Shown here: positions 9,995 to 22,800 of the stretch, piece by piece | How positions within the stretch are numbered: the first letter of the stretch is position 1 | Layout of the letters: each line of letters opens with the position of its first letter | Origin: Symbiodinium natans | Lineage: Eukaryota > Sar > Dinophyceae > Suessiales > Symbiodiniaceae | Assembly (NCBI GenBank): GCA_905221605.1 | Contig: CAJNDS010002335.1 | Span: 1-64,000, forward strand | Direction of reading: 5' to 3' | DNA length: 64,000 nucleotides | Notes under the pieces: model-generated | Told to the model about the DNA's origin: nothing | What the model saw: only the letters and a program-made list of their open reading frames with translations | Database searches by the model: none | Position numbers and translations under genes: made by a program

Positions 9995-12459
9995 GTTTCG
10001 CCTGGGCTATTGCCTCCAAAGCACTCTCGCGGAAATGAAGCAACCTTAGAGGATGCGATCCTCCCACATGGGCGGTTCTCTAAACTAAGGTCCCTCTGGG
10101 GTCCGTTTTTAAGGGTGCCGTACCTATACAGGGGACCCCCCAAAAGGAACCTTAATTTAGAGAACTTCCCATATCTACATGCGGTAATGCAGACCATGTC
10201 AGACGTTCAAGGATAAGTGTGCGGCATCGCGGACTGGACAATTCGGTGACAATTCCTCGGAAGCCAACGGCGAACCGGCGAACCGGCGAACCATGAAGGG
10301 GCTACGGTTGTCAGTACTGTCGTCCGAGACTGCGACATTCGCCTCGTAGCCATCAGGCAGTTGCCGCCTACTGCTGTCGAACAGCCAGAGGGCCAGTGCA
10401 CCTGCGGAAAACCATATCATGACAGAATAGAATACAAGCTGTCACGTAACATGCCAGGTGTTCCTGCGCAGCAAGGCCCGGCCGACGGCAAAAACTCCAC
10501 TCCTCAAAAAAAATGTGTTGTGCGTGCAGCATGTTACTTGCCATCACAAAAATTCCACCAAGCCACCCATGCTCTTGGCAAAATCACCCAAGGACTGGAG
10601 GCATTCCCTGGCCTCGTCCGAGTCCTGGTCGTTGGGTCATGGTCAAACCCTCCACTGACGGCCCTTTTTCATACTTTCCAGGCTGTGGATTGCTGTGCTG
10701 TCTCGTGTCCGGGTCCAAGGAGTTGTAATGCGCCACTTTAACCATCAATTCAGCAACCTGCCGACTGCTCAGGCTGCTCGAGCTTCAATGAAGCAGAACC
10801 CCATACAGCACATGAGGCAATGGTGTCCACGGCCAAGTCACTTGCTTGCGGAATTTGAAGTTTATCCTGAGATGCCGGATGATACCACCCGGCGCACGTG
10901 TGTCAGCACCAACGTAGTCTCATGCTGCCAGGTGTCTGCTTTGTCTGGCCGAAATCGATCAGTGCTATCGAGCCATCAGGCCTTGCAGCTGTCGTGCAAG
11001 TAGCTCTGCGATCCAGAGCAGCAGCATGCAGCAAACAGTTTGTTGCATCAAGCTTGGGCGGAAGCTACTGTTGTACATCCGAACAAAGAAAAAGCATGTG
11101 TTCGTGCTGTCTGTTGTTTAGCCAATGGGGTCGCCTGATGAAGATATTGCCGGGGTGTGGGTCTGCATGGAAGAAGCCCTCATCAAATACCATGACTCCG
11201 AACGCTTCAGTGAGGGCGGAGAGTAGCTTTCGCCCGAAAACCTCACAAGGGACATCTGTGAATCGCGGATCGCAGAGTCACACCCTTCAAGACGATAGAC
11301 CGCTGATGCAGTAGGAATTTATGCTGGGGACTGCCGCCCTCACCTCCCTTCCCGCCTGCTCCGCCAAGGATCCGGGCTCGATTTCAATGCCCCGTCGCTT
11401 CAGCTCTTCTCGAAGCTGCGACAGTGGCGCTCCCGGGATAAAATCCATGCAAAGAACCTGCTTCGATGTGAGGCCGGGGATGCTTCTAGGTACTTGCACC
11501 GGCGGGCGGCGCCCGTTCCGGTCCAAAGCATCCGCGATGCGATCCATGCCACTTGCCTCTGCCATAAAATTGAACTCATCTTGAAGTTGTTCCTCCAGCT
11601 CGCTACACACAAGGTAGTAGTCTACTGGAAAAATCTCCCGCGTGATCAGGGAGAACTGCTTGACGACGCCAATGTCGCTCATGAGCCGCCGCTCTACATT
11701 TGGCCGCTGTACCTTGACCGCAACCTCACGGCCGCCTCGGAGCCGTGCCCGGTGTACCTGGGCAATCGATGCGCTGCCGAGCGGGCGCTCGTCGAAGCTC
11801 TCGAAGACCTCCGTCAGGGGTAAGCCACCAAGCAGCTCGTCTTCGACGACTTTTCGGATGACAGTGAAGGGCAAAGGGTTGACCTTTTCTTCCAGGCGTG
11901 ACTTGCGGCGAACCACACACGGAACAAAACGGAACCAGACAATAAGGTACAGGCAAAAGAGCAGTTTCTTCTCCAAGCTGCAGAGTCGATCATTGATGCA
12001 CACTGCCGGGAGTACTCTTGAGGAAACAAGTCGCTCCGTGTGGCAATGATTTGCCCGACCTTCCTTAGGAAAGCGCAGCAAGCATGCCGACTCAGAACGA
12101 GCTTGAAACATGACCTCGTAGGGCAAACAAAGAGAGCCGTGGTTTCCATCAGCAGAACTTGTCCATGACCGCAGCGAGTATGCATGCAAGAGTTCGTAAA
12201 CACATGCCAACGTAAATCCAAGCCGCACATAGAAGCCCTTGAGCTCCGTTATGAGCCCCTCGATCTTCCTGGCACCTGCTTCATGCCTCAGCTGGGGTAG
12301 GGCAGCACCTCCTTCGAAACTAACTGCCATGCGTAGTTTGCAACTAGGCAGCTTCTGCCTCCATTCGAGCTCCAAAGCACCTTGATAGCTCAGGGGGCAC
12401 GGCCTAGGAGCCTGCCCTTGAAGCCTTGTCCGACGCTCTTGGGACCGCGCTGCCTGCAT
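9995..12459 (-). CDS. ABC1/UbiB (AarF)-family atypical kinase
   Basis: Exons on the minus strand: A about 12459-12227 (ARKIEGLITELKGFY), B 12063-12000 (VKVGQIIATRSDLFPQEY, the KxGQ motif), C 11901-11344 (PLGSASIAQVHRA, AVKVQRP, LQDEFNFMAEA), D 11241-11135 (FDEGFFHADPHPGNIFI), E from 10981 (PDGSIALIDFGQTK). Further exons are at about 10775-10700 (RQVAELMVKVAHYNSLD), 10645-10555 (DSDEARECLQSLGDFAKSMG), 10401-10345 (LFDSSRRQLPDGYEAN) and 10263-10205 (ELSPNCPV). A last guess lies near 10045 (VASFPREC). Joins A-B, B-C and D-E use GC donors; C-D uses GT. ABC1 kinases act mostly in mitochondria or plastids on quinone and lipid metabolism. The N-terminal targeting region and the exact 3' end are unresolved. 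Confidence 0.88.
10068..10172. repeat. Imperfect inverted repeat (hairpin or MITE/introner-like element)
   Basis: The left arm at 10068-10104 (ATGGGCGGTTCTCTAAACT then AAGGTCCC) is mirrored by the right arm at 10131-10172, whose complement starts ATGGGAAGTTCTCTAAATT. The spacer is 26 bp. The arms are about 37-42 nt with several mismatches. It falls in a putative intron near the 3' end of the ABC1 kinase gene. Confidence 0.75.
10264..10291. repeat. 9-bp direct triplication
   Basis: CGGCGAACC occurs three times in tandem within an intron of the ABC1 kinase gene. Confidence 0.7.
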
Positions 12460-12469
12460 CGTGGCTTTG

Positions 12470-14570
12470 ACTCCAGGAGCTCTTCAAATAAACTGGGACA
12501 TAGCCTTGGCACTTGGCCATGCAATCTGTGGACAAACCGATCTGGACGAAATCGAGCGTGGCCGTAGTTGACCAATGGAAGGGCAACCAGCCCTTCGACA
12601 ACTCTGAAATTTCAGACACGATGCTTAACAGCAGCCTTGGCTTCACGGTGGATTGCATGGCCCCAGAGTACGGAACAAGCAAGGAATGAATTTACGGCAT
12701 TCCAAGGAACAAGGAGCACTGGGTATAATATCCTGGAGATGTTGCCAACATGGTCTCGCTTGACTTCTGCTTGGTAGAATGGGTGGCTAAATGTGGCTAT
12801 GGCATACTATGGCCCCTGCGAGCAGCGCGGAGAAACAGGTCCAAATCCGAGGGAGGCATGAACTCTGTGCTCAACCTTGGGCCCCTTGGGCTCAGGGTCT
12901 TGCCAGCAATCCCCGACAAGCTTCAGGGCATGCCAGGCAGCTCATCTCTTGGAGGGTCTATAGGAGGGCTTCCATCGCACAAGTCCGTATTCACCAGCTC
13001 CAGTACTTCACCTGTCCCCAATAAGCTTCCGACGCAGATTTCTAAGCAGTTGTCTGAACGGAGTCGCGCATCTCTCAACGCTCAGGCGGGCCACATTCCT
13101 CTGTCGCAGCTGCATAAGCTATTATCTTTGTAGTTCTGGCTCTGGCAGCACTGCCTGGAAACAATGTGCTGCTGCACACCACAATGTGCGTCTTCATGCT
13201 GATGCTGCATAACTCTGGCACAACACGGTATTGGCATTTGGTGTTCTATGCGGCTCCGCTAGAACGTCACACGAGCAAGGCCACGCAATTGACTCAGGGC
13301 GTGGCGGCAACCACGACGTCTTTGCGACAACGACACCATCACCACAAGAAGTGCGCAACCTGTCGGCTGTTCTGGCAAAGCTTTCGATAGAAAACAAAAA
13401 GAAACCAAAACTTGCAGGACTTCAACGCAAAAGCCTGTCCGGTCAGCATTGGGAATACGCGAGATCTCCACATGGCCCAACCAACCGTGCCGCGGCACCG
13501 GTTTGGGGGCGCCAGGCGCATTGTAGCCTTAGAGAAAATGTGTCAGTTCTGAGCCCTCTGTCTGAGACTTCTACAGGAAGCCTGCTCAGCTGACAGGTGC
13601 TGCAAACTCTGGCATGCAGCCGCAACCGTTTGCCGAGGTGCAGTGAGAAGGCAAAGTCACATCCATTGCAGCAACATGGACAATGAGAATGAGTCTAGCA
13701 GGACGGTTCGTGGGCTATCTGCGCAGGGCGACACAAGAGCTTCGTGCCATAGAAGAACCATTGATCCATCTCTGTGTCATCGTGTCACCCAATGCGATGG
13801 TTAAAATATGTCGAAGCCATGTGGTGCTTACTGACAGCTACGGAGCATTCCATCAATCAACCGTTGCTTTGTGCTGAAACTTGCCCCTAGCCCTAGAATG
13901 TACCAGAGCGACAGCAAAAGAACAAACGCAGCACGCACCTCTTTTCTACTTAATGCCTCGGAAGCTACTGGTACCATGGATGGCTAGGGCAGTCCTCACA
14001 TGGCGCAAACTACTCAGCCTCTTCCAAAGCAATATGTCTTCCAATGTCGACTTCTACTGTCGTGGTGCAGGTATTCTTCACCCTGCTTGGGAACAGGCAG
14101 TAAAGGAGACACAGTGCATGGCGCCTTTGCAAAAGGCAACTCTGGAGCCCTGTTGGGCAGTGCAATTTCGCGAAACATTTACCAACTTGCTCGACATGCT
14201 CGAAACACTTACATCTCTGCCTCGAAACGTGCGTACGAAGTACTCCACCTCTGTAGTCGTATGTAGTCAATGTAATCTTTAAAGAGCGCTCATTGTTGAA
14301 ATAACTGCATGCAAGCGACCAGCGGCTTCAAATCTTAGGTCGCTGCGACACATCGTCATCGACACATCCGCGGTTTTGTAGCGGATTCAAAAGCCCAGTT
14401 CATTTACATGCGGCCCAGTACTGGGTGCAATGAATTCGTCCACGCGTTTCTTAAATGCGTCGTGCACACACATCAAGTGTAGCAGTCGCAGGTTTATACT
14501 GCAACGACAAGCAATGTGACCTTCAGGTGAGATCCAAAGAATTTGTAGGATTACTGGCAGCAGCTAACCT
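12470..14570. other. No securely recognised gene (possible 5' exons of the ABC1 kinase)
   Basis: This is the gap between the protease stop and the ABC1 kinase. Minus-strand open pieces at about 12680-12410 could include an N-terminal exon of the kinase, but no homologous motif is visible. A plus-strand frame at 12840-13130 is open but featureless. Nothing else is supported. Confidence 0.4.
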
Positions 14571-14576
14571 GAACGC

Positions 14577-17500
14577 TCAATCGGTTGCGCTGTCAACTGT
14601 GTGCACATGTATGGATTCCAAGGCTGCGCCATCTTCGCCCCCCATCTGAATTCGTCTGGCGCGCCGCACTGCCATTGCCAGGAAAGCCGCCCACCCAGCT
14701 ATGGACATCAGGAACGCAACTGCGGATGTTGTCCAAGCTGCGGAGGTTGCCTGTACACTTTCGTTGTTGGACCCTTCCTTGACCCCGTGCTCTTGAAGCA
14801 GTCGGCCTGGCTGCCTCTTTGGCGCCACTTGCTGTGGCTCCCCGACGACGATGCTAAGGCCCTGCTCGGGAAACTGGTACCCTAACTGCTCCAATCGCTT
14901 GGCCAACGCAAATGACAAACGAGCAGTTGCCACTCCACCGCTGCTAAGAAGAATCAGCTTCGCCTCCACACGATCAAAGAACCGCTGCAAAGCTTGCGGC
15001 TCCAATCGCGGCGCGAGGACTTCAAAGTCAACCACAAGGCTTGCTGCACCTGGTGTCGCTCGCGTGGCAGCCTGATTCGAGCCCACTCCAGGCAAAGCAG
15101 AAGCATCTTTGAAGGCCCGACCCAAAGTAAGCTTGACCTGACCATGTTGAACTCCCGGCAGCGACTCGGACAGCACTTCGGCAATGATGCGTCTTTCTCG
15201 GACACTGGGCGGTACAAACTGATGGTCCTCGTCATCGGCTTGTAATTTGAGCGGCTTGAGTAATCCTGGAATGCTGACCGTGCCAAAGATGCCCTGCCGG
15301 TTGCCCAACGGCATGCGGCCCGCGTTTGACACAGGCAGTGGAAGGGTTCGCGAGTCAGTGGCAGACCAGAGTGGCTGAACATCGCCCGCTCCAGGTTTCC
15401 GAGCGTGCTTGAGCCATGGCTCCTGAATGCCTTTGTCTAGGCGACGATTCCCGCCAGAACTGCCTGCAGAGTTCCGAGCCTGGCTGCTTTCCCCATATCC
15501 ACCCCAGCCATACCAGCCGTAGCCAGAAAAGGTTTCGACGAAGTCCTGCACAGAAATGACGATGCCATGCTCCATATCCTTATCTGCATAGGAGCTCACA
15601 ACCAGCAGGCTCTGTCCAGGTCTGAATGCAGCATGCAAAGCATATCGTACGGCGCCAGGCTTTGTTGCAGATACTCGTCCGATCACTGACACTTTCTGGC
15701 TGCCTTCGGCAAGGTAAACAGTGTACGCAATGATGTTCTTCGGATTGGCAGCTGGCAAAATTGTCACCACACCCTTGATTTGGTTTTCAACTGGATCCTC
15801 ATCTCCCGAGAAGTTAGCAAAAACTGGAGCGCTCCGAACAACATCAATAAGCTTGGTGGACATCGTGGCCGTGCTCATTCCGAAGGAATTCACCGCATGC
15901 ACAACCATAGAGACGGCGCTTGCTGGCACCTGCAAAGCTGAGGGTATATGAACTTGCACCATCGCAGAGGGCCCGCCGTGGTGATCCACATCTGTGGTCC
16001 AACTGAAGCCTTCGATTGGGATACTTGCCTGGTCGGCCAGCAAGACAAGGTAGGATGAAACGATGTCTTGCATGCGGACCTCCGGTAGCTTAAGAGTAAT
16101 CACTCCGCTGATGATGCCCTCCTCTACATTCTCATCGCTGAAGTCCACGGAAACTGGTAGGTACGCCTTCGAGGGCGGCATAGAGTTTGCATCAAAGTCG
16201 CTTATCGAACATGACATGCCTTCCGATGAAAGCTCCGTCTTGCCATAAGCGGAAACAACTTTGATGTCAGAATTCGAAGCCCTCGAGGATGGCAAGGTGA
16301 ATGGCGCTTCTTCGCCATCCTGCCACAACTCGAGGCTCCAGCCTCCTTGCCCCTCGCTGTGGTCACTGAGCCATGTCAGAGTTTGATCGCCTCGCGGCAC
16401 ATGGATGATCTTAGGAAGCTCCAAGTCTGTTCCGCTGATTTGGGTTCCGGCAATCTCCAAGTAGTCGTAGTAGCTCTCGGTCATGAAGCTTGAGATTTTT
16501 ACGGTGGCAGGGCCGCTGAAAGTAATTACGGCAAGCTCGTTGTTGCCATAAGCATCGCGGTGATAGTGGTGCTTGCCTTTCTCGTAAGTCGTGTTGAGGA
16601 GGTGGCAATCCCCGGTGCACGAAGGAGAGAGAAATCCGATGGCTGGCACTGACCCAATCAAGTCGCTGTGCTGCGAATCATGCTGCCAGTAGATGTTGTA
16701 GTGGCTGACCTGGGAACAAACTCAACTACCTGAATACCTTGCACAAGCCTGCATGTGCCTAAGGGGAAGCAAGCCACCTACACGTCGCGCGGCGAACAAT
16801 TTGGCAGGATTAGTGTGCCAGCACTGGACACCGAGCACCCAAACCACCCAGTCGGACCCAATCTTTCTTGTTAGCATGCAAAGGCATTAAGGACGGGATC
16901 GCACCATTCGTCATGGGTGTGGATGCAAGAATTGCTTGACGAGGCTCTGTTCGCTCGTTGCATGCTCGACGGATCTTGATGCTGCCTGCCACTTTGCCCG
17001 CCGATGGATCTGCATCTCCGCTGAAGGAGACATCCTCTGGGCCGGCCTGCACATTCGCGGACACAGTGCCTCAAAACAGCTCAAGAAACGGCTTTTCCTG
17101 CCGGCGCCTCCGGCACACCATAGTCCTCGATCTCCAAAACCTGCTAGCAGCTAGCAGCGCAGAACCAAGTCACAAGGAACATATAAGGAACCCTGCTTCA
17201 TGGACAACAATGACCTGTCACGACCCCTGCGGGGTAGCCAACAAAAAAGGATTGCTAGGCACATCTGGGCGGCCGCCGCCGCAGTGACTGGCATCCTGCC
17301 ACTGCTATTGGCAGCAACTGCAGCCATGCCCTTGGCAAACATCGGGATCGTCAAGTTGTCCAGCTTAATGCTCAATGTTTTCTTGCCGGAGACATTGGCT
17401 TTCCCGATGCTCTCCATGAGAACGCCAGAGGAAGAGAGGAAGTGCACGCCATAGTAATCGATGTCACTTTGATCGTCTGGAGCAGAAATGGTCACGTGCC

Positions 17501-19685
17501 CACCGATACGCCCAACGCCGGGGTTTGTATCGACAAAACGCACCTGCTTCGGCGCATGGATTGGCGGTCGAGGCGCCGGGTAAATCGAGGCAAGGCCCAT
17601 GGCCCGGCGAGCATTGAGCCGACCGCCAGTCACACACGCATTCTCCAGAGACTTTTCTGGAATTGACGATCTCAGGATGATGTCCTTGACCTGGGTGGCC
17701 GCCAGCTCTGGCCTGTAAAGCCACACCAATGCGGCCAAACCACTCACGTGTGGTGTAGCCATGGATGTGCCGCTAAGTGATGCATACTCTCCACCTGGTA
17801 TTGTGGAGTAGATATCACTTCCAGGAGCAGCAACATCGACGGTCGTCTTGCCATAGCAGGAGAACGCAGACAAGTCCCCTTTCTGCGTTGTCGAGGCAAC
17901 GGATATGATGTTCTCATTGGGGTAATTCGCTGGAAAGTTAGGCACCTCATCATTGTCCAGGCCATCATTGCCTGAAGCAGCCATAAAGAGAACTCCAGCA
18001 TGCTCAGACCTCTCGATGGCCACTCGCAAGGCAGAAGAGGAGCCGCTCCCACCCCAGGAGTTGCTGAGGATGCGAGCACCCATGGCCACCGCATAGTTTA
18101 AGGACTTCACCGCGTCGGAGGTGCGGCCGCCGCCTGAAAGAGTCTGCTTGCAAGGGAAGACCGAAGAGCGTGAAGAAACAGTGGAAGCTACGGAGAAGCC
18201 ACAAAAGAAAGCCTAGTTAGCGCCTAGCCCCTAGCCCCTAACCCCCGACCTGTGGAGGTGAGGAACTTCAAGGCCATGAGGCGGACTCCCTGCCATGCAA
18301 CACCGGCAATTCCGATGCTGTTGTTGCCGGTCGCTGCGATGGTGCCTGCACAGTGGGTGCCATGCATCTGGTCGTCCATCGGATCCCCATCATTGTTTGC
18401 AAAGTCTGCCCCGTGGACATCATCCACAATCCCGTTGCCATCGTCGTCAATGCCATTTCCAGCAATCTCGTTTGGATTGACCCACATTGATTCCTGCAAA
18501 TCCGGATGTGTATAGTCAATTCCGGTATCGATGACTGCAACCACAACAGGCTGTGCTGATTCTGATATTGACCGCGAAGACATCTTCCAAGCCTCAACAG
18601 CATCCATGTCTCGGTCACCGAAATGGTCAATGGCCCACAACTTCGAAAGTCGCGGGTCGTTGGGAACCAAGGTGTCTCTGCCATGCGTCATCGTCACCAT
18701 AAAGCGCTCGCTGATCTCGACTCTGTCAGTTGTGGCCGAAAGCATGTCTGAGGTTGAATTGTCCCGACTGACATGTTTATCGGAAACCTTGCTGCGCAGC
18801 GAAATTGTATCATCAGTATTGTAGATGAGCTTGAACTTTTCCCAGTCGTCAGCTTCACGATGTCCTCGATGCCATGCAACCAAGTGTCCAGATGGGCTCG
18901 TCACAAGGTAGGTGCCATGACTGGACCGAAGGGACACATATCCATCTGGATGAGCTTCCAGCTGGATCTGTGCATCTGGGTCCGTCTTCTTGCCCCGCCA
19001 ACCAACGCGCCCAAAGTGAGACACCGTGATGTATCCACCGTGGACCTGAACAGAGGCACATTGCGCATCGGTGCACTACGCAACAGCAGAACAGCTTCTG
19101 CTAAGACCCCACATGGACCTGCTGGGGCAGAACCGGGAATGTTTTCGTAACAAGTGTAAACAGGTCGGGCACAGTTGTAAGCATTGTAAGCCATGCGGCA
19201 CTTTGCAAGGAAATGGTGCTTTCGCTCTGCGGGGTAGACTTCTTCTGAGGCTTCGCAAAGCAGCATGCCATTCTTGCACCGTCTGCGGCTGGGCAGCAGC
19301 TGCCTTGCAGATTCAGCGCGCGGCAGCCGGGATTTGCGGAGCACATCTGTGCATCTGATGCGCCGAAAGCATAGACCCATGAATCTGGAACTGCAAGCTC
19401 CACATCCTTCTCTGCATCGATCGCCTCTAAAACCGCATCCTCGTCTACGCCAGCTTCGCACACTACCACTGCCATGTCCAATCGTTTCAGTGCATCAGCT
19501 CTGCGGATGCCTGGAATATTCTCCAAACGTGCCACGTACTCATTGAGCCTCTCCCCTGACCCTTCCGGGTAACGCACAATGAAGCGGCTCTCTATCAGCT
19601 TCTCTTTTCTAGCATAGATCGTCTGAGACAGCAGAGGAACTGTAAGAGAACCAAAGGCCAGCAATAAGGGCAACCATCTGGCCAT
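14577..19685 (-). CDS. Secreted multidomain subtilisin-like serine protease (peptidase S8)
   Basis: Starts at 19685 with a signal-peptide-like MARWLPLLLAFGSLTVPLLS, followed by an I9-like propeptide (ESRFIVRYPEGSGERL) and a Cys-rich segment (NPGCRALNLQGSCCPAADG). Exon 19045-18250 holds a fascin-like beta-trefoil segment (YVSLRSSHGTYLV) and the S8 residues DTGIDYTHPDL (Asp) and HGTHCAGTIA (His). Exon 18133 to about 17270 has AASGND and GTSMATPHVSG (Ser). The intron 18249-18134 is GT-AG. Several beta-sandwich repeats follow (pattern V-x-F-S-D...G-x-I-x-G-x-V-x-I), one split over small exons near 17055-16960 and 16712. Next come a CUB-like domain (ESYYDYLEI, LTWLSDHSEGQGGW) and a C-terminal hydrophobic segment (VAFLMSIAGWAAFLAMAV) with a basic stop-transfer. 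It is likely a cell-surface or secreted protease, activated by propeptide removal. Some junctions are approximate. Confidence 0.9.
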
Positions 19686-19842
19686 GCGACGAATCACCAA
19701 TCTCACTACTGCGCCTCTGCCTCTGCACAGCCCCCTCTTTCGAGCTGTGCAGTCAGAGTCATGGAGAAATGCTGCAGAGGACGCAGATGTTTGCAACAGT
19801 ATGTCTCGCGCATGAGCGGCAAGAGAAGCATGCGGCAACCGG

Positions 19843-22800
19843 CTAGGCCAGCAGCAACGGAGTCCTTGTACTGAGGTGCTCGTTGAGCTTTTTCAGGTCG
19901 GAGATGGTTTCAGCCTTTGCAGCTTGCGGGTCTTGGAACGCGAGAAGAGCCCATGAAACATGTGCCTTAGATGCCGCCTTTGGCGCCGCTTTCCCGTTGC
20001 TTGCAGGTTTCTCTGCCTGAGAAAGCTCGATCATAGTTGCCGGCGTGGGTCGATAGAGAGGCTGGGCTGCAAACAGGTGCAGCCTTTGCTTTGCCTCCGC
20101 CACCACCGCCTTTGCCTCCGACATGCTCGAACGTGAGAGTTTGGAACTGTTCGCCTCAGCTTCCTGCCGAGAAGCGTTTGGAACAAGCAGACACGGATCC
20201 GGTCTCCTTCCCCCTAACCCAATCCTTCCCCCCATGATTTTGTGACCCACCCCCCCCCGGTGTGGGACCACCCCATCGCTTGGAGGAGCAGCAAACCGAT
20301 GCTGTGGGGGGTTCTGCCTGTCGGCGGCTCCTATAGAGGGGGCGCTCCAAAATGCACGATCTGTCGGCATGAGACTCCTGGGACCCCCCCGAGACCCCCG
20401 CTGAAACCCCCCCCCTTGGAACCCCGGACCGTTTCTGGAACCCCTGACCCCATTCTCTTTTTTGATGCCCTCTGTACTCCTTTCCTGTGGGCCGGCCCTG
20501 CTGCCGAGGCAGCGCGCGCAAGCGTTTGCAAGAACTTCGCAACGGCAAATGGCAAAAGGATGCGTCATGAAACATCCATTGGAGGCTAGCAGCTGCTTTC
20601 AACTTCGAAGTGGATACCCGGCTTTCCAGGCCTTGAGATACAAGCTGCAAAGACACTAAGTCACTAAGCCACTAACCATCTCTCCGTTCCTTGGCCGTTT
20701 GGGCTCTTGGACTTCTTGGCACTCTCTGGGCTGCCTGCTGAGAATTGCCAGCTGCATCCTGCAGGCACAGGCAGGCACAGGCACACCCAAAAACTGTTCC
20801 CTTAGAGAAACAAAAGAACTGAATCCTTGTGGTCTGGGCTGGCAGAGTCGGTTGAGCGAACCTCCACCTTCACCTGTGAAGGGACTGCGTCGACTAACCG
20901 CTCGGCCCAATCGATGAGTCCGCCTGCAACTTTTGCTGCAAATATGGCACCTCAGGGATGGGCAGTAAAACGCGGCAGTGGAAGGCAACTTTGGCCAAGG
21001 CTTCGACATTCTCGGCAATCAGAGCCAGCTCATCAAATGGAAGGGATGCGTCGAGGGCACTGGGTCCAAATGCAGCAGCCTCAGAGCAGAACAAAACAAG
21101 AAAACATCAGCAATCAGCAAACAAACTCCCTCGAGGTTCCGGCCTCATCGCGCTTGAACGCAGCAAATGGTCCCAAGTGCTTGCCAAAAGGCTTCAGCGA
21201 CGCGTCCTTGCCACCAGGCCAAAAACAAACACAAAACATGTGCGTGCGTATGTTGGGTGACGCATGCTAACGTTGTACTGTCCTGCATCAGCTCCGTCAT
21301 GATCTCCTTCCACTGAGCGGAAGCCTCTGCATTCGCCTTCAATTCCTCCTGGAGTGGCACGGGACACCGCGTCCCTTATCATCGAATGGGGACCAATCAT
21401 TTTCAGCCTGGGACACCAGAGGCAGCTTTTTGGCATCCTGCCGCGCCCTCAGAGTTCAAGGCGAAGCTTCACATTTTTCCCAAGCATTCACACCGACCAT
21501 ACGACTCCAACAGGCCATACGACTCCCCCACCCTCGCAAAAGGCCGCCACCTCAGCTTCGCCAAGACTGTCCTTAGTGTCCATGCAAGATCAGAGACGCT
21601 GCGCACGCGGAGTGCATTTTGAAGCAAGTGGCTTCTTCCAGTCGGGGAACTCCTGCAAGCAAGACTACGTTCTTCCCTGTCGCTGTTTTGATGTCACGAT
21701 GCCCAGGCCTTCGCAACATAAACAACCGCCGACTTTGCCGTCCCATTTTTGGTTGCTTTCTCTAACCTGCAGCTTGGGCGGGCCCACCAGTTCACTTGAT
21801 TCATCATGATTCTCACCTTGCACTTACGGCTTGACGCACGGCTATGATTCTCCATCTTGTGGCCCAGGCAGCTTGATGAAGTCGTGAGGGACCTGGCGTC
21901 TCTGACTGTTTAGCGGCCCCTTGCGGCCGGGTGCACTGTGACCCGCAAGACCAAGCCCGCCTTGTTAAACATGTAGTCACCCTGCTTGGAGAGGGAGGTG
22001 TCCACTGGAGCGGTTGGAGCTGGATACCTCCAAGGGCATGCCATGTTGAACGAAAACACGACCGATGGTAACAGTGCCAGCTACATCTGGCTACGTCTAC
22101 CCCTGCCTGGCATCCAGTACGGATCCTTTCTTGCCAAGCACCACGGACCAACCGTGCTCGCAAAAGTGCGGGCCTTCGAATTGAGTCAGGTGATGATGCA
22201 ACCCACATCGATCAATTTGTTCAATAAGCTGCTGGCAAATCGGGGACAATGTGATCATCTGCCACTCCAAGTACCTCATGTGAAACTCTGGGACTGCCCC
22301 AGATGGCTTGGCATCCAAGCAGTCCCAGCACAGATTGCAGCCAAAGAGCCGCAGGGTCAGGACTTTGTTCGGTTGGCAGCTGGCAGCCTTGCAGATGTCA
22401 CGATACCTTACAACAGATGCTTTCCCACAGAGACTGAAATGGGACGGGTGCACAGGAATTGCCAAGGAGTTGGCTGGTCGAACATGGATGTGAACTCGAA
22501 GTAACATGTGCGTAGGGCTTCCCGATAGTACCTGTAGCCAATCCCGCTCAAACAGGCGTTCGCAGCTTGTGGTTCCATAACATCGGCTGGGCCACATTGT
22601 CTCGTAGAACTTCTTGCTCTCTAACCTTGGAAATTCCCATGTGCTCTTCGAGGTTAATCACACTGCTGGGCACTGCAGGCCATGTCAAGGAAGCGGCACC
22701 AAGCGATTCATCTCGTTGGCAAACCACTTATCCACGAAACGAGTCTTCTCATCGCCTGATCGCTTGTTGGCTGCTCAATGTTCACCATGAAGCTACACAT

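Noticed and set aside
15405-15420. Partial spliced-leader-like word CCATGGCTCAAG on the minus strand
   Set aside because: It lies inside a protease exon in frame and lacks the TTTT of the leader; chance match.
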